Part shown: piece after piece, positions 13,613 to 22,396 of the stretch | Position numbering within the stretch: position 1 is the first letter of the stretch | Layout of the letters: every line of letters begins with the position of its first letter | Position numbers and translations under genes: made by a program | Notes under the pieces: model-generated | Seen by the model: only the letters and a program-made list of their open reading frames with translations | Database searches by the model: none | Told to the model about the DNA's origin: nothing | Source of the DNA: Phycisphaerae bacterium | Lineage (GTDB): Bacteria; Planctomycetota; Phycisphaerae; Sedimentisphaerales; SM23-30 | Reading direction: 5' to 3' | NCBI GenBank assembly: GCA_016342495.1 | Contig: JAEIOG010000042.1 | Coordinates: 1-40,405 of the forward strand | DNA: 40,405 bases

Positions 13613-16492
13613 ATGAAACAGTTATCTATATTCTCGTTTTTTTTTGTTTTAATGATCTTTTGCGACTATTCTGTCATAGCGGATATTATTCATGTAAAGG
13701 CTAATGCCAGCGGAGCGGCAGATGGTTCTAGCTGGCCCGATGCTTATACTGATTTACAATCCGCTCTGGCGGTAGCAGTTCCCGGTGATCAGATATGGGT
13801 GGCAACTGGAACATATTATCCATCCGCTGTTGGAAATCGCGTAATAAGTTTCACCTTAAAAAATGCCGTTGAACTATATGGTGGCTTTCCGGCAATTGGT
13901 GAACCAGATATTCTTGATCGTGATATCAAAAACTGTGAAACTATCCTTTCAGGTGACCTCAACAAGAATAATTTCAGAGACATAAATGACACCTACCATA
14001 TTGTTTACGCAGACAGTGTGAATTCTAATACTATTATTGACGGTTTCACGGTTACCGGAGGATACTCAAGCGGTACGGGCCTTGATCAATTTGGCGGGGG
14101 CATGTATATAACAAACAGCTCACTTAAAATCAATAACTGTAATTTTATCAATAATGCTACCGGAAATGGCAGAAATGGCGAAGATGGCCACAATGATGGC
14201 TCCAGTGGCAGTTCTGGATCACCCGGTGGCAATGGCGCTGGTATTTTTATTACAAATAATTCTTCACTCGAGATTACAAGCTGCATTTTCAACAATAATA
14301 TTACCGGAAATGGCGGCAGAGGCGGCAATGGCCAGGACGGTGATATATGGGGTACAACCTATGGAGGAAATGGCGGCAATGGTGCCAACAGTGGCTTTGG
14401 CGCAGGAATATACAACATAAATTCATCAATCACTTTGGTCAATTGCATTTTTCATAACAACCAAACTGGCAATGGCGGCTATGGTGGCTATGGCGGTGAC
14501 GGCAAACTCTCAAGCGATGGTGGCGATGGCGGTAATGGTGGAAACAGTGGTAGCGGCTCGGCTATTTTTAATGCCAACGGCCCACTAACAATAACAAACT
14601 GTACATTTTATTCCAATAGAACTGGCTTACAAGGTTCCCCCGGTACAGGCGGTTCCAGTAATTTTGGCGATGATGGTAATAATGGCACCTCTGGTCTCAG
14701 AGGTTATGGCGGGGCAGTTTATAGTAATACTTCGCCTACAATAATAACTAATAGCATATTATGGCAAAACTCCCCAGATCAAATCAAGGCCCCCTTTCCA
14801 GATATTACCTACAGCGACATTCTAGGTGGAACAGGACAATCCTGGTTTGGAACTGGTTGTATTGATTCTAACCCACTATTTGCAAATGCTCCAGCTGGCG
14901 ATTTAAGATTACAGGTAAACTCACCATGCATAAATATTGGCGACAATAACGCCGAAAATCTGCCGGCAACAGATTTTCAGGGTGACCCTAGAATTATTGA
15001 CACCACTGTAGATATAGGCGCTGATGAATTATTGTCTTATTCACTTTCATACCAAATCGAACCTCCTGAAGGTGGAACAGTCACTCTTAATCCCAGCGGC
15101 GGCAAATACATTTATGGTACAGAAGTAACCGTTACAGCCAACAATACCGGCTGGTATATGTTCCATTTCAGTGGCGACCTGGCTGGCAACGACAAATCCC
15201 AGATAATTAATATGGATTCAGATAAAACTGTTACCGCCAATTTCACTCCTGCCGGCGGAGCAGGGACAGAATATGAACCTTACCAGATTAAATCATTTGT
15301 TCATTTGCATCTGCTATCGGAAACATCTTCTCTGTGGGGTACAGATACTTACTTTGAGCTCACTGGTGACATTACCATACCATCAGGATTCACGATAAAC
15401 CCTATTGGCAATGATACAACTCCATTCGATGGCAATTTCAACGGCATGGAATATTCTATTAATGGATTACAGCAGAATGGGAATTCTGATCTTGGTTTAT
15501 TTGGACAAACAGGCTCTTATGCAAGCATTAGCAATCTATCCGTTCTGGCTGCGGCAATAAATGGTTCTGCTGACCATATCGGAATCCTTGTTGGATATAA
15601 CAAGGCAAGTATAGCTAATTGTTATACATCTGGACATGTTACTGGCGATAATATAATTGGTGGCTTATGTGGATTCAATCAAAGCTCAATCTCAAATTGT
15701 TACTCTAACTGTAATGTCAAAGGTAATGACTATCTGGGCGGACTATGTGGCAGAAATTATTCATCGGGAATTATTTCAAACTGTTATTCAACTGGAAAAA
15801 TCTCTGGCAATGACTATATGGGTGGACTATGCGGACGAAATTACACATCCGCCACTATCACTGGCAGCTTCTCTGCCTGCGACATAATTGGCCAGGACGG
15901 TTCCTTCGCCATCGGAGGCTTGTGCGGATTCAATTACAGCTCAATATCAAATTGCTATTCAACCGGCAATGTCTCTGGCGGCGATTCTTCCGGTCAACTT
16001 GGTGGTCTCTGCGGAATAAATTTCTCAGGAACTATTGACAATTGCTACTCAACTGGCAATATAACAGGTGGAAATTTTTCACAAATTATCGGTGGATTGT
16101 GTGGCCATAATGGCGGAAATATAATTGATTGCTATTCAATCGGAAGTGTTACCAGTGGCGATTCTTCTTTATATCTGGGTGGACTGTGCGGAGAGGAACA
16201 AGGCGACAAAACCAACTGTTTCTGGGACATTCAGACCAGTGGGACAGAATCTGGCGTTGGCAAAGGCCCCGAAACCGGAGTAACTGGAAAAACAACAGAT
16301 CAGATGAAACAGCTATCTACATTTATTAACTGGGACTTTACCAATACATGGTTAATAATAAATGAGAAAAGTTATCCTTATCAGGATATTATTGTTGGAA
16401 GGCTAGAAATCAAAGGCGACAATAATAAAGATGGCAAGGTTGACTTACTTGACCTGGCAATACTGGCAACCAACTGGCTTGAAGAAATGTAA
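13613..16492 (+). CDS. Secreted beta-helix/GLUG surface protein with dockerin-like tail
   Basis: A 959-aa exported protein. It has a signal peptide (residues 1-23, charged start then FFFVLMIF), then a right-handed parallel beta-helix region (about 25-470) resembling polymorphic outer membrane repeats. That region includes four Gly/Asn-rich insertions such as GNGGRGGNGQDG, each ending in a GxGIY/AIF turn. A divergent InlB-type B-repeat follows (about 474-545), then about eight GLUG repeats (about 640-865, consensus NCYSTGxVxGxxxxGGLCG) and a closing NCFWD block. The C terminus, GDNNKDGKVDLLDLAILATN, is half of a type I dockerin-like calcium loop, common in planctomycete surface proteins. AAGGAG sits 8 nt before the ATG. 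It probably acts in adhesion or polymer binding; no catalytic domain is visible. It splits an ABC operon. Confidence 0.85.
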   Translation: MKQLSIFSFFFVLMIFCDYSVIADIIHVKANASGAADGSSWPDAYTDLQSALAVAVPGDQIWVATGTYYPSAVGNRVISFTLKNAVELYGGFPAIGEPDILDRDIKNCETILSGDLNKNNFRDINDTYHIVYADSVNSNTIIDGFTVTGGYSSGTGLDQFGGGMYITNSSLKINNCNFINNATGNGRNGEDGHNDGSSGSSGSPGGNGAGIFITNNSSLEITSCIFNNNITGNGGRGGNGQDGDIWGTTYGGNGGNGANSGFGAGIYNINSSITLVNCIFHNNQTGNGGYGGYGGDGKLSSDGGDGGNGGNSGSGSAIFNANGPLTITNCTFYSNRTGLQGSPGTGGSSNFGDDGNNGTSGLRGYGGAVYSNTSPTIITNSILWQNSPDQIKAPFPDITYSDILGGTGQSWFGTGCIDSNPLFANAPAGDLRLQVNSPCINIGDNNAENLPATDFQGDPRIIDTTVDIGADELLSYSLSYQIEPPEGGTVTLNPSGGKYIYGTEVTVTANNTGWYMFHFSGDLAGNDKSQIINMDSDKTVTANFTPAGGAGTEYEPYQIKSFVHLHLLSETSSLWGTDTYFELTGDITIPSGFTINPIGNDTTPFDGNFNGMEYSINGLQQNGNSDLGLFGQTGSYASISNLSVLAAAINGSADHIGILVGYNKASIANCYTSGHVTGDNIIGGLCGFNQSSISNCYSNCNVKGNDYLGGLCGRNYSSGIISNCYSTGKISGNDYMGGLCGRNYTSATITGSFSACDIIGQDGSFAIGGLCGFNYSSISNCYSTGNVSGGDSSGQLGGLCGINFSGTIDNCYSTGNITGGNFSQIIGGLCGHNGGNIIDCYSIGSVTSGDSSLYLGGLCGEEQGDKTNCFWDIQTSGTESGVGKGPETGVTGKTTDQMKQLSTFINWDFTNTWLIINEKSYPYQDIIVGRLEIKGDNNKDGKVDLLDLAILATNWLEEM

Positions 16493-16508
16493 AAAACCAG
16501 AAAGGTTT
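16491..16508 (-). terminator. Weak terminator after permease B
   Basis: On the minus strand AAACC-TTTCT-GGTTT forms a 5-bp hairpin followed by T residues, in the 14-bp gap between the convergent genes. The stem is weak, so read-through into the antisense of the surface gene is possible. Confidence 0.35.
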
Positions 16509-17316
16509 AGCCACCATAGCTTTCATATCGTTTTAAGCCTTTGTTCCATAAAAGTCTGAATAAAAAAATCTGAACGGTTATAATTACCAACTGGGCAGCC
16601 AAAAGACCTAATGCCTGGGTTTGAGTAAATTTAGTCAACACCAAAACCGGCACAGTCGAAGCGAAAATAAGAGGTATAATCGCTGAGAAAAACACGATAA
16701 AGCTACCGGGAAATTCACTCAGCGGATAATTCTGAAATAGAAAAAATTCGATAAATAAATCACGCAAAAACTCTGCCCGGCCAATCCAGAATACTGACAT
16801 GCAAACCATCGCAAAAGGCAAAAAAGTCGTCAAAAAACTAAATAAACTTATCAAAGCGGCGATGATTATCGCACCAGGGCTATAGCTTATTTCTTCAAAA
16901 TGGATTAATGACAAAATTACGATTGTTAAACCTATCCCAACTCGCGGAATAGCCCGCAAATTCAGCCTGCGCATAATCATATGAATAAAAGGATGCACCG
17001 GCTTGATCAGATAACAGTTAAGCTGGCCAGTAATAACCTCTCGCGGCAATCGCCATATAAATGAAAACATAAACCACATACCCATATTAATCGTGGCAAA
17101 GCCTGTCAACATCACCATATGCGGAAAATCAAAATGCCCTACCGCCCCGACCTTGCCAATCAGAATCTTCCAAAATAGCAGCCACACCCCGGCACCTATT
17201 GCCTGGTTAAAAATAAAGGTATAAAAACCCGCTTTGTATTCTGACTCGCGTTTTACCGCCAGGGATACATAGTCAGGAATAAGCTTAATATGTTTTCGGA
17301 AAGTATTCATTAGCAT
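16507..17316 (-). CDS. ABC-2 family permease B
   Basis: A 269-aa polytopic membrane protein of the same DUF990-like ABC-2 group as permease A, with the equivalent motif EVITGQLNCYLIKPVHPFIH and a C terminus KGLKRYESYGG close to permease A's KGLKKFEAQGG. Genes of this type normally sit side by side with the ATPase; here a 2.9 kb oppositely oriented gene separates them. Two ATGs are possible (17316 and 17310), and neither has a clear ribosome site. A TATAAT on the minus strand at 17324-17319 lies so close that a nearly leaderless message starting around 17312 is conceivable. Confidence 0.82.
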   Translation of the reverse strand: MLMNTFRKHIKLIPDYVSLAVKRESEYKAGFYTFIFNQAIGAGVWLLFWKILIGKVGAVGHFDFPHMVMLTGFATINMGMWFMFSFIWRLPREVITGQLNCYLIKPVHPFIHMIMRRLNLRAIPRVGIGLTIVILSLIHFEEISYSPGAIIIAALISLFSFLTTFLPFAMVCMSVFWIGRAEFLRDLFIEFFLFQNYPLSEFPGSFIVFFSAIIPLIFASTVPVLVLTKFTQTQALGLLAAQLVIITVQIFLFRLLWNKGLKRYESYGG

Positions 17317-17593
17317 AGATTATAGCTCAAGATCGCCTCAATTACACCTCAAAATCATAATCTTTATCTCATTTTAGCCAAAACAGAAGCATGGGTTGCA
17401 AATGATAAGGTAAAATAACCTTTCTATCTTCCTTAATTTTTATAATAATACTCTCCTGCGACTATCGTTGATCAGGTTTACGAATTTTACGATATTTAAC
17501 TACTACCAACCCCTAAAGTAAGCTAAAACGCAATAGTAACAAAATCTCATGCTAAAGCCGCTAAAATATCGAATCTCTATAAAATTTTCCTAC
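17317..17593. other. Divergent spacer between permease B and serA
   Basis: AT-rich with no gene. It contains the minus-strand TATAAT next to permease B and, at its right end, the serA promoter. No strong repeat seen. Confidence 0.4.
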
Positions 17594-17622
17594 TTTACAA
17601 TATAGTATACAACCACTAGAAT
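17594..17622 (+). promoter_or_regulatory. Promoter of serA
   Basis: A -35 TTTACA (17594-17599) and a -10 TAGAAT (17617-17622) are separated by 17 bp. The leader would be about 57 nt long, with AAGGA before the ATG. Confidence 0.7.
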
Positions 17623-17685
17623 ATAGCCGTTTTATAAAGTTAACTAAATAGAGTCCCCCCTGTTTATAGTAAAAAGGAAAAAATT

Positions 17686-18648
17686 ATGAAAATTCTGATG
17701 GCTGACAAATTCCAGGAACAGTATCTCGATGACCTCAAAGCTTTGGGCCTTGATTATGACCTTTTACCTGACCTGACCGCTGATGATCTCCCTGGTAAAA
17801 TCGCTGGCTACGATGCTCTGATTGTCAGAAGCACCAAAGTTACCGCTGCCACTATCGAGGCCAGCGATAAACTCAAAATTATCATCCGTGCCGGCGCTGG
17901 TTACAATACTATCGATGTCGCAAAAGCTACCGAAGCAGGCATTCATGTCTGTAACACCCCCGGTAAAAATGCTGTTGCAGTTGCTGAACTGGCTTTTGGC
18001 CTGATGATGGCTATTGATCGTCGTATCCCTGATAATGTCATCGAATTGCGAGCCGGAAAATGGAATAAGAAAACCTATTCCAAGGCTGATGGCCTCTTTG
18101 GTAAAAATGTTCTGGTCATGGGCCTGGGCGAAATTGGTTTTAACTTTGGCACACGAGCCTGTGCCTTTGGCATGAATGTCAATGGCTATGATGTAATGCA
18201 CAGCCCTGAACTGCAAAGCAAACTTGACGCAGCTGGCATCACTTTTGTTAAAGATCTGGATGAAGCTTTGAAAAATGCCGATGTCATTTCTCTGCATATC
18301 CCAGCTATTCCAGCAACCAAAGGTATGATTAACGCTGATTTCCTCAGCAAAGTCAAAAACAATACCATCATCCTGAACACCTCACGTGGCGAAATCGTTA
18401 ATGATGAAGATTTATTGGCCGCTATCGAAAGCAAAAAACTTCGCGTTGGCCTTGATGTCTATAATAATGAACCTGGCACCGCCCAGGCTGATTTCTCTAA
18501 TGCTCTAACTCAGCACCCTTCGGTGTATGGCACCCACCATATCGGGGCATCAACTACACAGGCTCAAAATGCCATCGCCGCAGAAGTCGTAGAAATATTC
18601 CGCAACTTCACCCAGGGCAAAGTCCTGCACGCGGTAAATAAAGCCTAA
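17686..18648 (+). CDS. serA: D-3-phosphoglycerate dehydrogenase (short form)
   Basis: A D-2-hydroxyacid dehydrogenase (320 aa) most like SerA, which oxidises 3-phosphoglycerate with NAD+ in the first step of serine synthesis. Visible are the substrate-loop motif RAGAGYNTID, a Rossmann site VMGLGEIGFNFG, the catalytic Arg234 in NTSRGEIV, the following Glu, and the catalytic His in HHIGAST. The C-terminal ACT regulatory domain of long SerA forms is absent, so serine feedback control through it is not expected. Another 2-hydroxyacid substrate cannot be excluded. It is monocistronic between a clear promoter and a strong terminator. Confidence 0.85.
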   Translation: MKILMADKFQEQYLDDLKALGLDYDLLPDLTADDLPGKIAGYDALIVRSTKVTAATIEASDKLKIIIRAGAGYNTIDVAKATEAGIHVCNTPGKNAVAVAELAFGLMMAIDRRIPDNVIELRAGKWNKKTYSKADGLFGKNVLVMGLGEIGFNFGTRACAFGMNVNGYDVMHSPELQSKLDAAGITFVKDLDEALKNADVISLHIPAIPATKGMINADFLSKVKNNTIILNTSRGEIVNDEDLLAAIESKKLRVGLDVYNNEPGTAQADFSNALTQHPSVYGTHHIGASTTQAQNAIAAEVVEIFRNFTQGKVLHAVNKA

Positions 18649-18670
18649 TTTTTTTAAATCAATACTTTAG

Positions 18671-18702
18671 AACGACAGACAATATAGTCTGTCGTTTTTT
18701 TT
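18671..18702 (+). terminator. Terminator of serA
   Basis: AACGACAGAC pairs perfectly with GTCTGTCGTT around AATATA, followed by a long run of T. Confidence 0.9.
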
Positions 18703-18727
18703 ATACCAGTAACATTTAAAACCAATG

Positions 18728-18758
18728 AAAAAAGCCCTCAGCATAACGCCAAGGGCTT
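18728..18758 (-). terminator. Terminator of argG
   Basis: On the minus strand AAGCCCT pairs with AGGGCTT across a 13-nt loop, followed by T residues. It lies about 30 nt after the argG stop codon. Confidence 0.8.
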
Positions 18759-18789
18759 ATAATTAATTCTGTCTCCAGCTTCAGGCTGG

Positions 18790-19995
18790 TCAGCGTTTAT
18801 TAGCCTGGACTTTCATTGGTAAACCAAACAAGCGGATGAATCCGGTGGCATCGGTGCTGTCATATTCAGCCCCCATGGTAAAGCTTGCAATTTCAGGACT
18901 GTACAGGCTATTGGGGCTCTTAACCCCGGCAAGGATAATATTACCCTTCCACAGTTTGATCTTAACAGTTCCGGTAACCTTACGCTGGGTGCTGTCAAAG
19001 AAGCTGTCCAATGCTTCACGCAAAGGGGTAAACCATTGGCCATTATAAACCAGGTCGGCATACTTTAATGCAACCTGCTGCTTATAATGCATGGTTTCAC
19101 GATCCAGAGTCAAAGTTTCAATAGCGCGATGAGCGCGATAGAGAATACTGCCGCCGGGAGTTTCATAAACGCCGCGGCTCTTCATTCCCACCAGGCGATT
19201 TTCAACAAGGTCTTCGGTGCCTACGCCATGTTTGCCACCAATGGCGTTCAATGTCTCCAGTAATTTAACAGCGGAAACTTTTTTACCATTGAGTTTAACT
19301 GGCGTCCCTTCAACAAAACCGATTTCAATATATTCAGCTTTGGCCGGAGTCTTACTCAACGGATTGCTCATAACCAGCACATCATCTTTGGGCTCATTCC
19401 AGGGATTTTCCAGATCCGCCCCTTCATGGGATATGTGCCAGAGGTTTCTATCACGACTGTAAATTTTCTTTTTAGTCTGATCAATAGGAATCTTGCGTGC
19501 CTTGGCATAGTCAATGGCCGCTTCACGACTAGTCAGTTCAAAGGAAGGGTCTTTCCACGGGGCAATGATCTTCAAAGATGGATCAAGAGCCATAAATGTC
19601 AGCTCAAAACGAACCTGGTCATTACCTTTGCCAGTTGCGCCATGAGCAACGGCATCTGCTCCTTCTTCATGGGCGACTCTGACCTGCTCTTTAGCGATCA
19701 ATGGCCGGGCAATACTGGTGCCCAGCAGGTAATTGCTTTCATAAATCGCCCCGCTGCGAAGCATCTTCCAGGCATAGTCTTCCAGGAACTCTTTACGCAA
19801 ATCCTGAACGATACACTTACATGCCCCCGAAGCCAGGGCCTTTTTCTTAACGCCTTTTAATTCTGAACCTTGCCCCAGCTCAGCTGCATAAGCTACAACT
19901 TCGCAATTATATTTTTCTTTCAACCACGGCAAAATCACCGAAGTATCCAGCCCACCACTATAGGCCAACACGATTTTCTTTATTTTCTGTGTCAT
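18790..19995 (-). CDS. argG: Argininosuccinate synthase
   Basis: The protein joins citrulline and aspartate using ATP, in the next-to-last step of arginine synthesis. It has 401 aa, the usual length. The N-terminal PP-loop is AYSGGLDTS, followed by the citrulline/aspartate binding blocks [12 protein letters not shown] and [14 protein letters not shown], and the C-terminal helix used in tetramer formation is present. The ATG has AAGGAA close upstream. It stands alone, with its own promoter in the divergent spacer and its own terminator; argH is not nearby. Confidence 0.97.
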   Translation of the reverse strand: MTQKIKKIVLAYSGGLDTSVILPWLKEKYNCEVVAYAAELGQGSELKGVKKKALASGACKCIVQDLRKEFLEDYAWKMLRSGAIYESNYLLGTSIARPLIAKEQVRVAHEEGADAVAHGATGKGNDQVRFELTFMALDPSLKIIAPWKDPSFELTSREAAIDYAKARKIPIDQTKKKIYSRDRNLWHISHEGADLENPWNEPKDDVLVMSNPLSKTPAKAEYIEIGFVEGTPVKLNGKKVSAVKLLETLNAIGGKHGVGTEDLVENRLVGMKSRGVYETPGGSILYRAHRAIETLTLDRETMHYKQQVALKYADLVYNGQWFTPLREALDSFFDSTQRKVTGTVKIKLWKGNIILAGVKSPNSLYSPEIASFTMGAEYDSTDATGFIRLFGLPMKVQANKR

Positions 19996-20040
19996 TATGT
20001 ATTTCCTTATAATTTGACTATATATTTACATAAGTGCAAA

Positions 20041-20069
20041 ATTATAACTGATTTCCGGCCAACATTCAA
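20041..20069 (-). promoter_or_regulatory. Promoter of argG
   Basis: Read on the minus strand: -35 TTGAAT (20069-20064), a 17-bp spacer, and -10 TATAAT (20046-20041). The leader would be about 40 nt. No arginine-type operator is recognised. Confidence 0.7.
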
Positions 20070-20179
20070 CCCACAAAAAATGTCATAAACAATATCATAA
20101 CCATGGCTTTTTACTATAAAACCCGCTAAAATAGTTTTTCGTTTTTGAAAAGTAATATTTTTGATTTGAGGTTTATTTG

Positions 20180-21151
20180 ATGGCTATTCTAGTTGGAATC
20201 GACGAAGCAGGCTATGGTCCTATCCTGGGGCCCTTAGTAGTTTCTGCCTGTATATTTGAATTGCCCGATTCTATATTAAAGACGCCACTTTGGGATATTT
20301 TAAGTCATAGCGTATGCAAAACCCGCACTGGAGCCAAGGGTCGTATCGCTATTAATGACAGTAAGAAGCTCCATTCTAAGTTCGGTGATGTCAAACACTT
20401 ACAACGGGGGGTATTAGCCGCCCTGACCTGCCTGGACAAAAAAACTCCCAGCAATTTCATGCAACTGATGCAAAGTCTGGATGGCTGGGACGCTACTATA
20501 TTTGCACAATACCCATGGTATCGAACAGCGGCCAACAATTGGGAGCTGGAAATAGGATTGGGAGACTTAGCTGTTGCCGTCGGCAACCTTCGTAAAGACT
20601 TACAGGCAAACAATTTAGCGATAAAAGATTTCTGGTCACTGCCATTAGCTGCCGGCCATTATAATCATCTGATTGATCTGACTGATAACAAAGCTAAGGT
20701 TCTGTTCCAACAGGCGGCACAGTTAATATTTAAGGCCTGGTCTAAGTATGGCTCTGACAACAATTTACAAATAGTATGTGACCGCCAGGGAGGCCGTAGC
20801 CATTACAGGGTACCCTTGCAGAGAATTTTGCCGGATGCCACATTTAAAATCATAAAAGAATCACCAACCGTCAGTAGTTACCAACTTACGGAAAATAAAC
20901 GTTCGATGAAAATTCATTTTATTGTCAAAGGAGATTCCGAACAGCTACCAGTAGCATTAGCATCGATGGCATCGAAATATGTGCGAGAATTGATGATGTT
21001 GATGTTGAATAAGTATTTCAATGGCTATTTTCCTGATCTTAAGCCCACTGCCGGTTACTATCAGGATGGGACACGGTTCATTAATGAGCTGATAGCCAAC
21101 AAAATCGAAAAGTCCCTAATGCCAAAGGATTTGCTGATAAGAAAACGTTAA
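20180..21151 (+). CDS. Enlarged RNase HII-like protein
   Basis: A 323-aa protein, about 100 residues longer than ordinary RNase HII, but with its main motifs. These are GIDEAGYGP (Asp8, Glu9), INDSKKLHSK, VCDRQGGRSHYR (Asp201) and IVKGDSEQLPVALASMASKY (Asp252). All four acids expected for two-metal catalysis can be matched. The GRG motif that reads the RNA-DNA junction is GYG (residues 11-13), and the extra length lies mostly between residues about 75 and 190. It is thus a paralogue or relative of RNase HII that may act on RNA-DNA hybrids with altered specificity. The ATG at 20180 has GAGG 8 nt upstream. No operon partner. Confidence 0.75.
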   Translation: MAILVGIDEAGYGPILGPLVVSACIFELPDSILKTPLWDILSHSVCKTRTGAKGRIAINDSKKLHSKFGDVKHLQRGVLAALTCLDKKTPSNFMQLMQSLDGWDATIFAQYPWYRTAANNWELEIGLGDLAVAVGNLRKDLQANNLAIKDFWSLPLAAGHYNHLIDLTDNKAKVLFQQAAQLIFKAWSKYGSDNNLQIVCDRQGGRSHYRVPLQRILPDATFKIIKESPTVSSYQLTENKRSMKIHFIVKGDSEQLPVALASMASKYVRELMMLMLNKYFNGYFPDLKPTAGYYQDGTRFINELIANKIEKSLMPKDLLIRKR

Positions 21152-21258
21152 CATTAAAGTCACTTTTGTTTTTGTTTTTTCGCAAAATATTGGAAAAAGT
21201 CGGGCAGCTACATCCTATCTGGAAATATGGTTTACGCAATTACATTCAGCGATAAGAA

Positions 21259-22014
21259 TTAATCGCGAATTAAACGAATACGAGATATTTTCAGGGATTT
21301 TCTTTTTATAAAAATCGCCATACCTAAAAACATGGTCAAAACAGAAATCGGTTCCGGGATAGAAACAACAAACTCAGACAAGTAGAAATTGCCAAAGGGA
21401 TCTAATCCAGGACCACCAGCAGGCAATCTGAAATCCTGCAATGCTTCAAGCCTGAAACCAGTGATACCGGTTGTAGGTATCAATGCGGTAACGGTATAGT
21501 CAGAACTATGATTAGCATCGCCGCCTGAAACCAGCAAAGATGAATCTGGCAATCTGGTAATTGTTTCAGTGCCAGTTGATGTGTAAGTTAGCGGGTCAAT
21601 GACATTCCAGTTAGCATAGACATTGCCACCCCTGACAAAACCATCAGCAAAAGAATACCTATCATCTATTGTATATGATAAGCGGAATTTGCCTAATCCT
21701 ACATTGCCAGCTACAGAAAGCTCTTGATGATATATATTAAAAGTATATTCAGTGCCCTGCAGGGCCAAAGGAGAGGTAACTGTTTCCCATACAATAGCTT
21801 CAGGTAATATCGGCCCCTGAAAATTGCGACCAATAGCCCATGAAGTCGAATGACCAGAAATTATCCCATCAATTGTTTCGGTGGCGGAATAGCCTGCAAG
21901 ATTCTGTGAAAAAGTCGCGGTAGCATTTTGCAGTGGAACATTAATAGCGGCAGTTGCTGAAATTGCTGAACAAATAAATATGCCGGTCATATTGCGAAAA
22001 AAAGAAATATACAT
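21259..22014 (-). CDS. PEP-CTERM surface protein
   Basis: A 251-aa exported protein of unknown role. It starts with a short charged region and the hydrophobic stretch GIFICSAISATAA, so cleavage near residue 23 is likely. The middle is beta-rich, with Ser, Thr and Gly, and resembles other PEP-CTERM bodies, perhaps a discoidin-like sandwich (SATETIDGIISGHSTSWA). The end carries the exosortase sorting signal: IPEPISVLTMFLGMAIFI followed by KRK, then an unusual extra 10 or so residues. Such proteins are cut and attached or secreted by an exosortase that is not in this window. AGGTGA is 5 nt before the ATG. Confidence 0.85.
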   Translation of the reverse strand: MYISFFRNMTGIFICSAISATAAINVPLQNATATFSQNLAGYSATETIDGIISGHSTSWAIGRNFQGPILPEAIVWETVTSPLALQGTEYTFNIYHQELSVAGNVGLGKFRLSYTIDDRYSFADGFVRGGNVYANWNVIDPLTYTSTGTETITRLPDSSLLVSGGDANHSSDYTVTALIPTTGITGFRLEALQDFRLPAGGPGLDPFGNFYLSEFVVSIPEPISVLTMFLGMAIFIKRKSLKISRIRLIRD

Positions 22015-22316
22015 ACATTCACCTTTGAACTTGAAACTGATTAATTATAAATATTTCAGGTACTATATTAATTATCGGAAAATAAATACTATGCATGCAT
22101 TTAATCTTATAAAATTAACAAAATATTGTTTTATAAGGCAATAAAAGGGTAAAAATAAAGTTGAACATAAAGAGACGGGTCCGATAATCGAGATTTTTTT
22201 AAGTATTAGGCAGCTGTTAATTATCTCAATAGCAATTCCAACCCGGATAGTTCAGGCCAATATTTAATTGGTCTTTCAGCAGATTTTTGCGAGTGTCTGA
22301 AAGCATTGATTACAAC
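22015..22316. other. Divergent spacer between PEP-CTERM gene and GH57 fusion gene
   Basis: AT-rich, no gene seen. It contains the words ATTATCGG (about 22072) and CCGATAAT (about 22181), a widely spaced inverted pair of uncertain meaning. The GH57 promoter is at the right end. Confidence 0.4.
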
Positions 22317-22345
22317 TTGCTATTCCGGTAAATGAAAGGTAAAAT
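22317..22345 (+). promoter_or_regulatory. Promoter of the GH57 fusion gene
   Basis: A -35 TTGCTA (22317-22322), a 17-bp spacer and a -10 TAAAAT (22340-22345) lie about 50 nt before the chosen start. Confidence 0.55.
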
Positions 22346-22396
22346 AGCAGTATAAACCTTATGTTTTATGAGGTGTCTTTTTTCAAGGAGTCCGAT

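Noticed and set aside
14106-14750. Gly-rich repeated DNA in the surface gene considered as a CRISPR or mobile repeat
   Set aside because: Units are coding, in frame, of unequal length and too variable for a CRISPR array; they are protein repeats.
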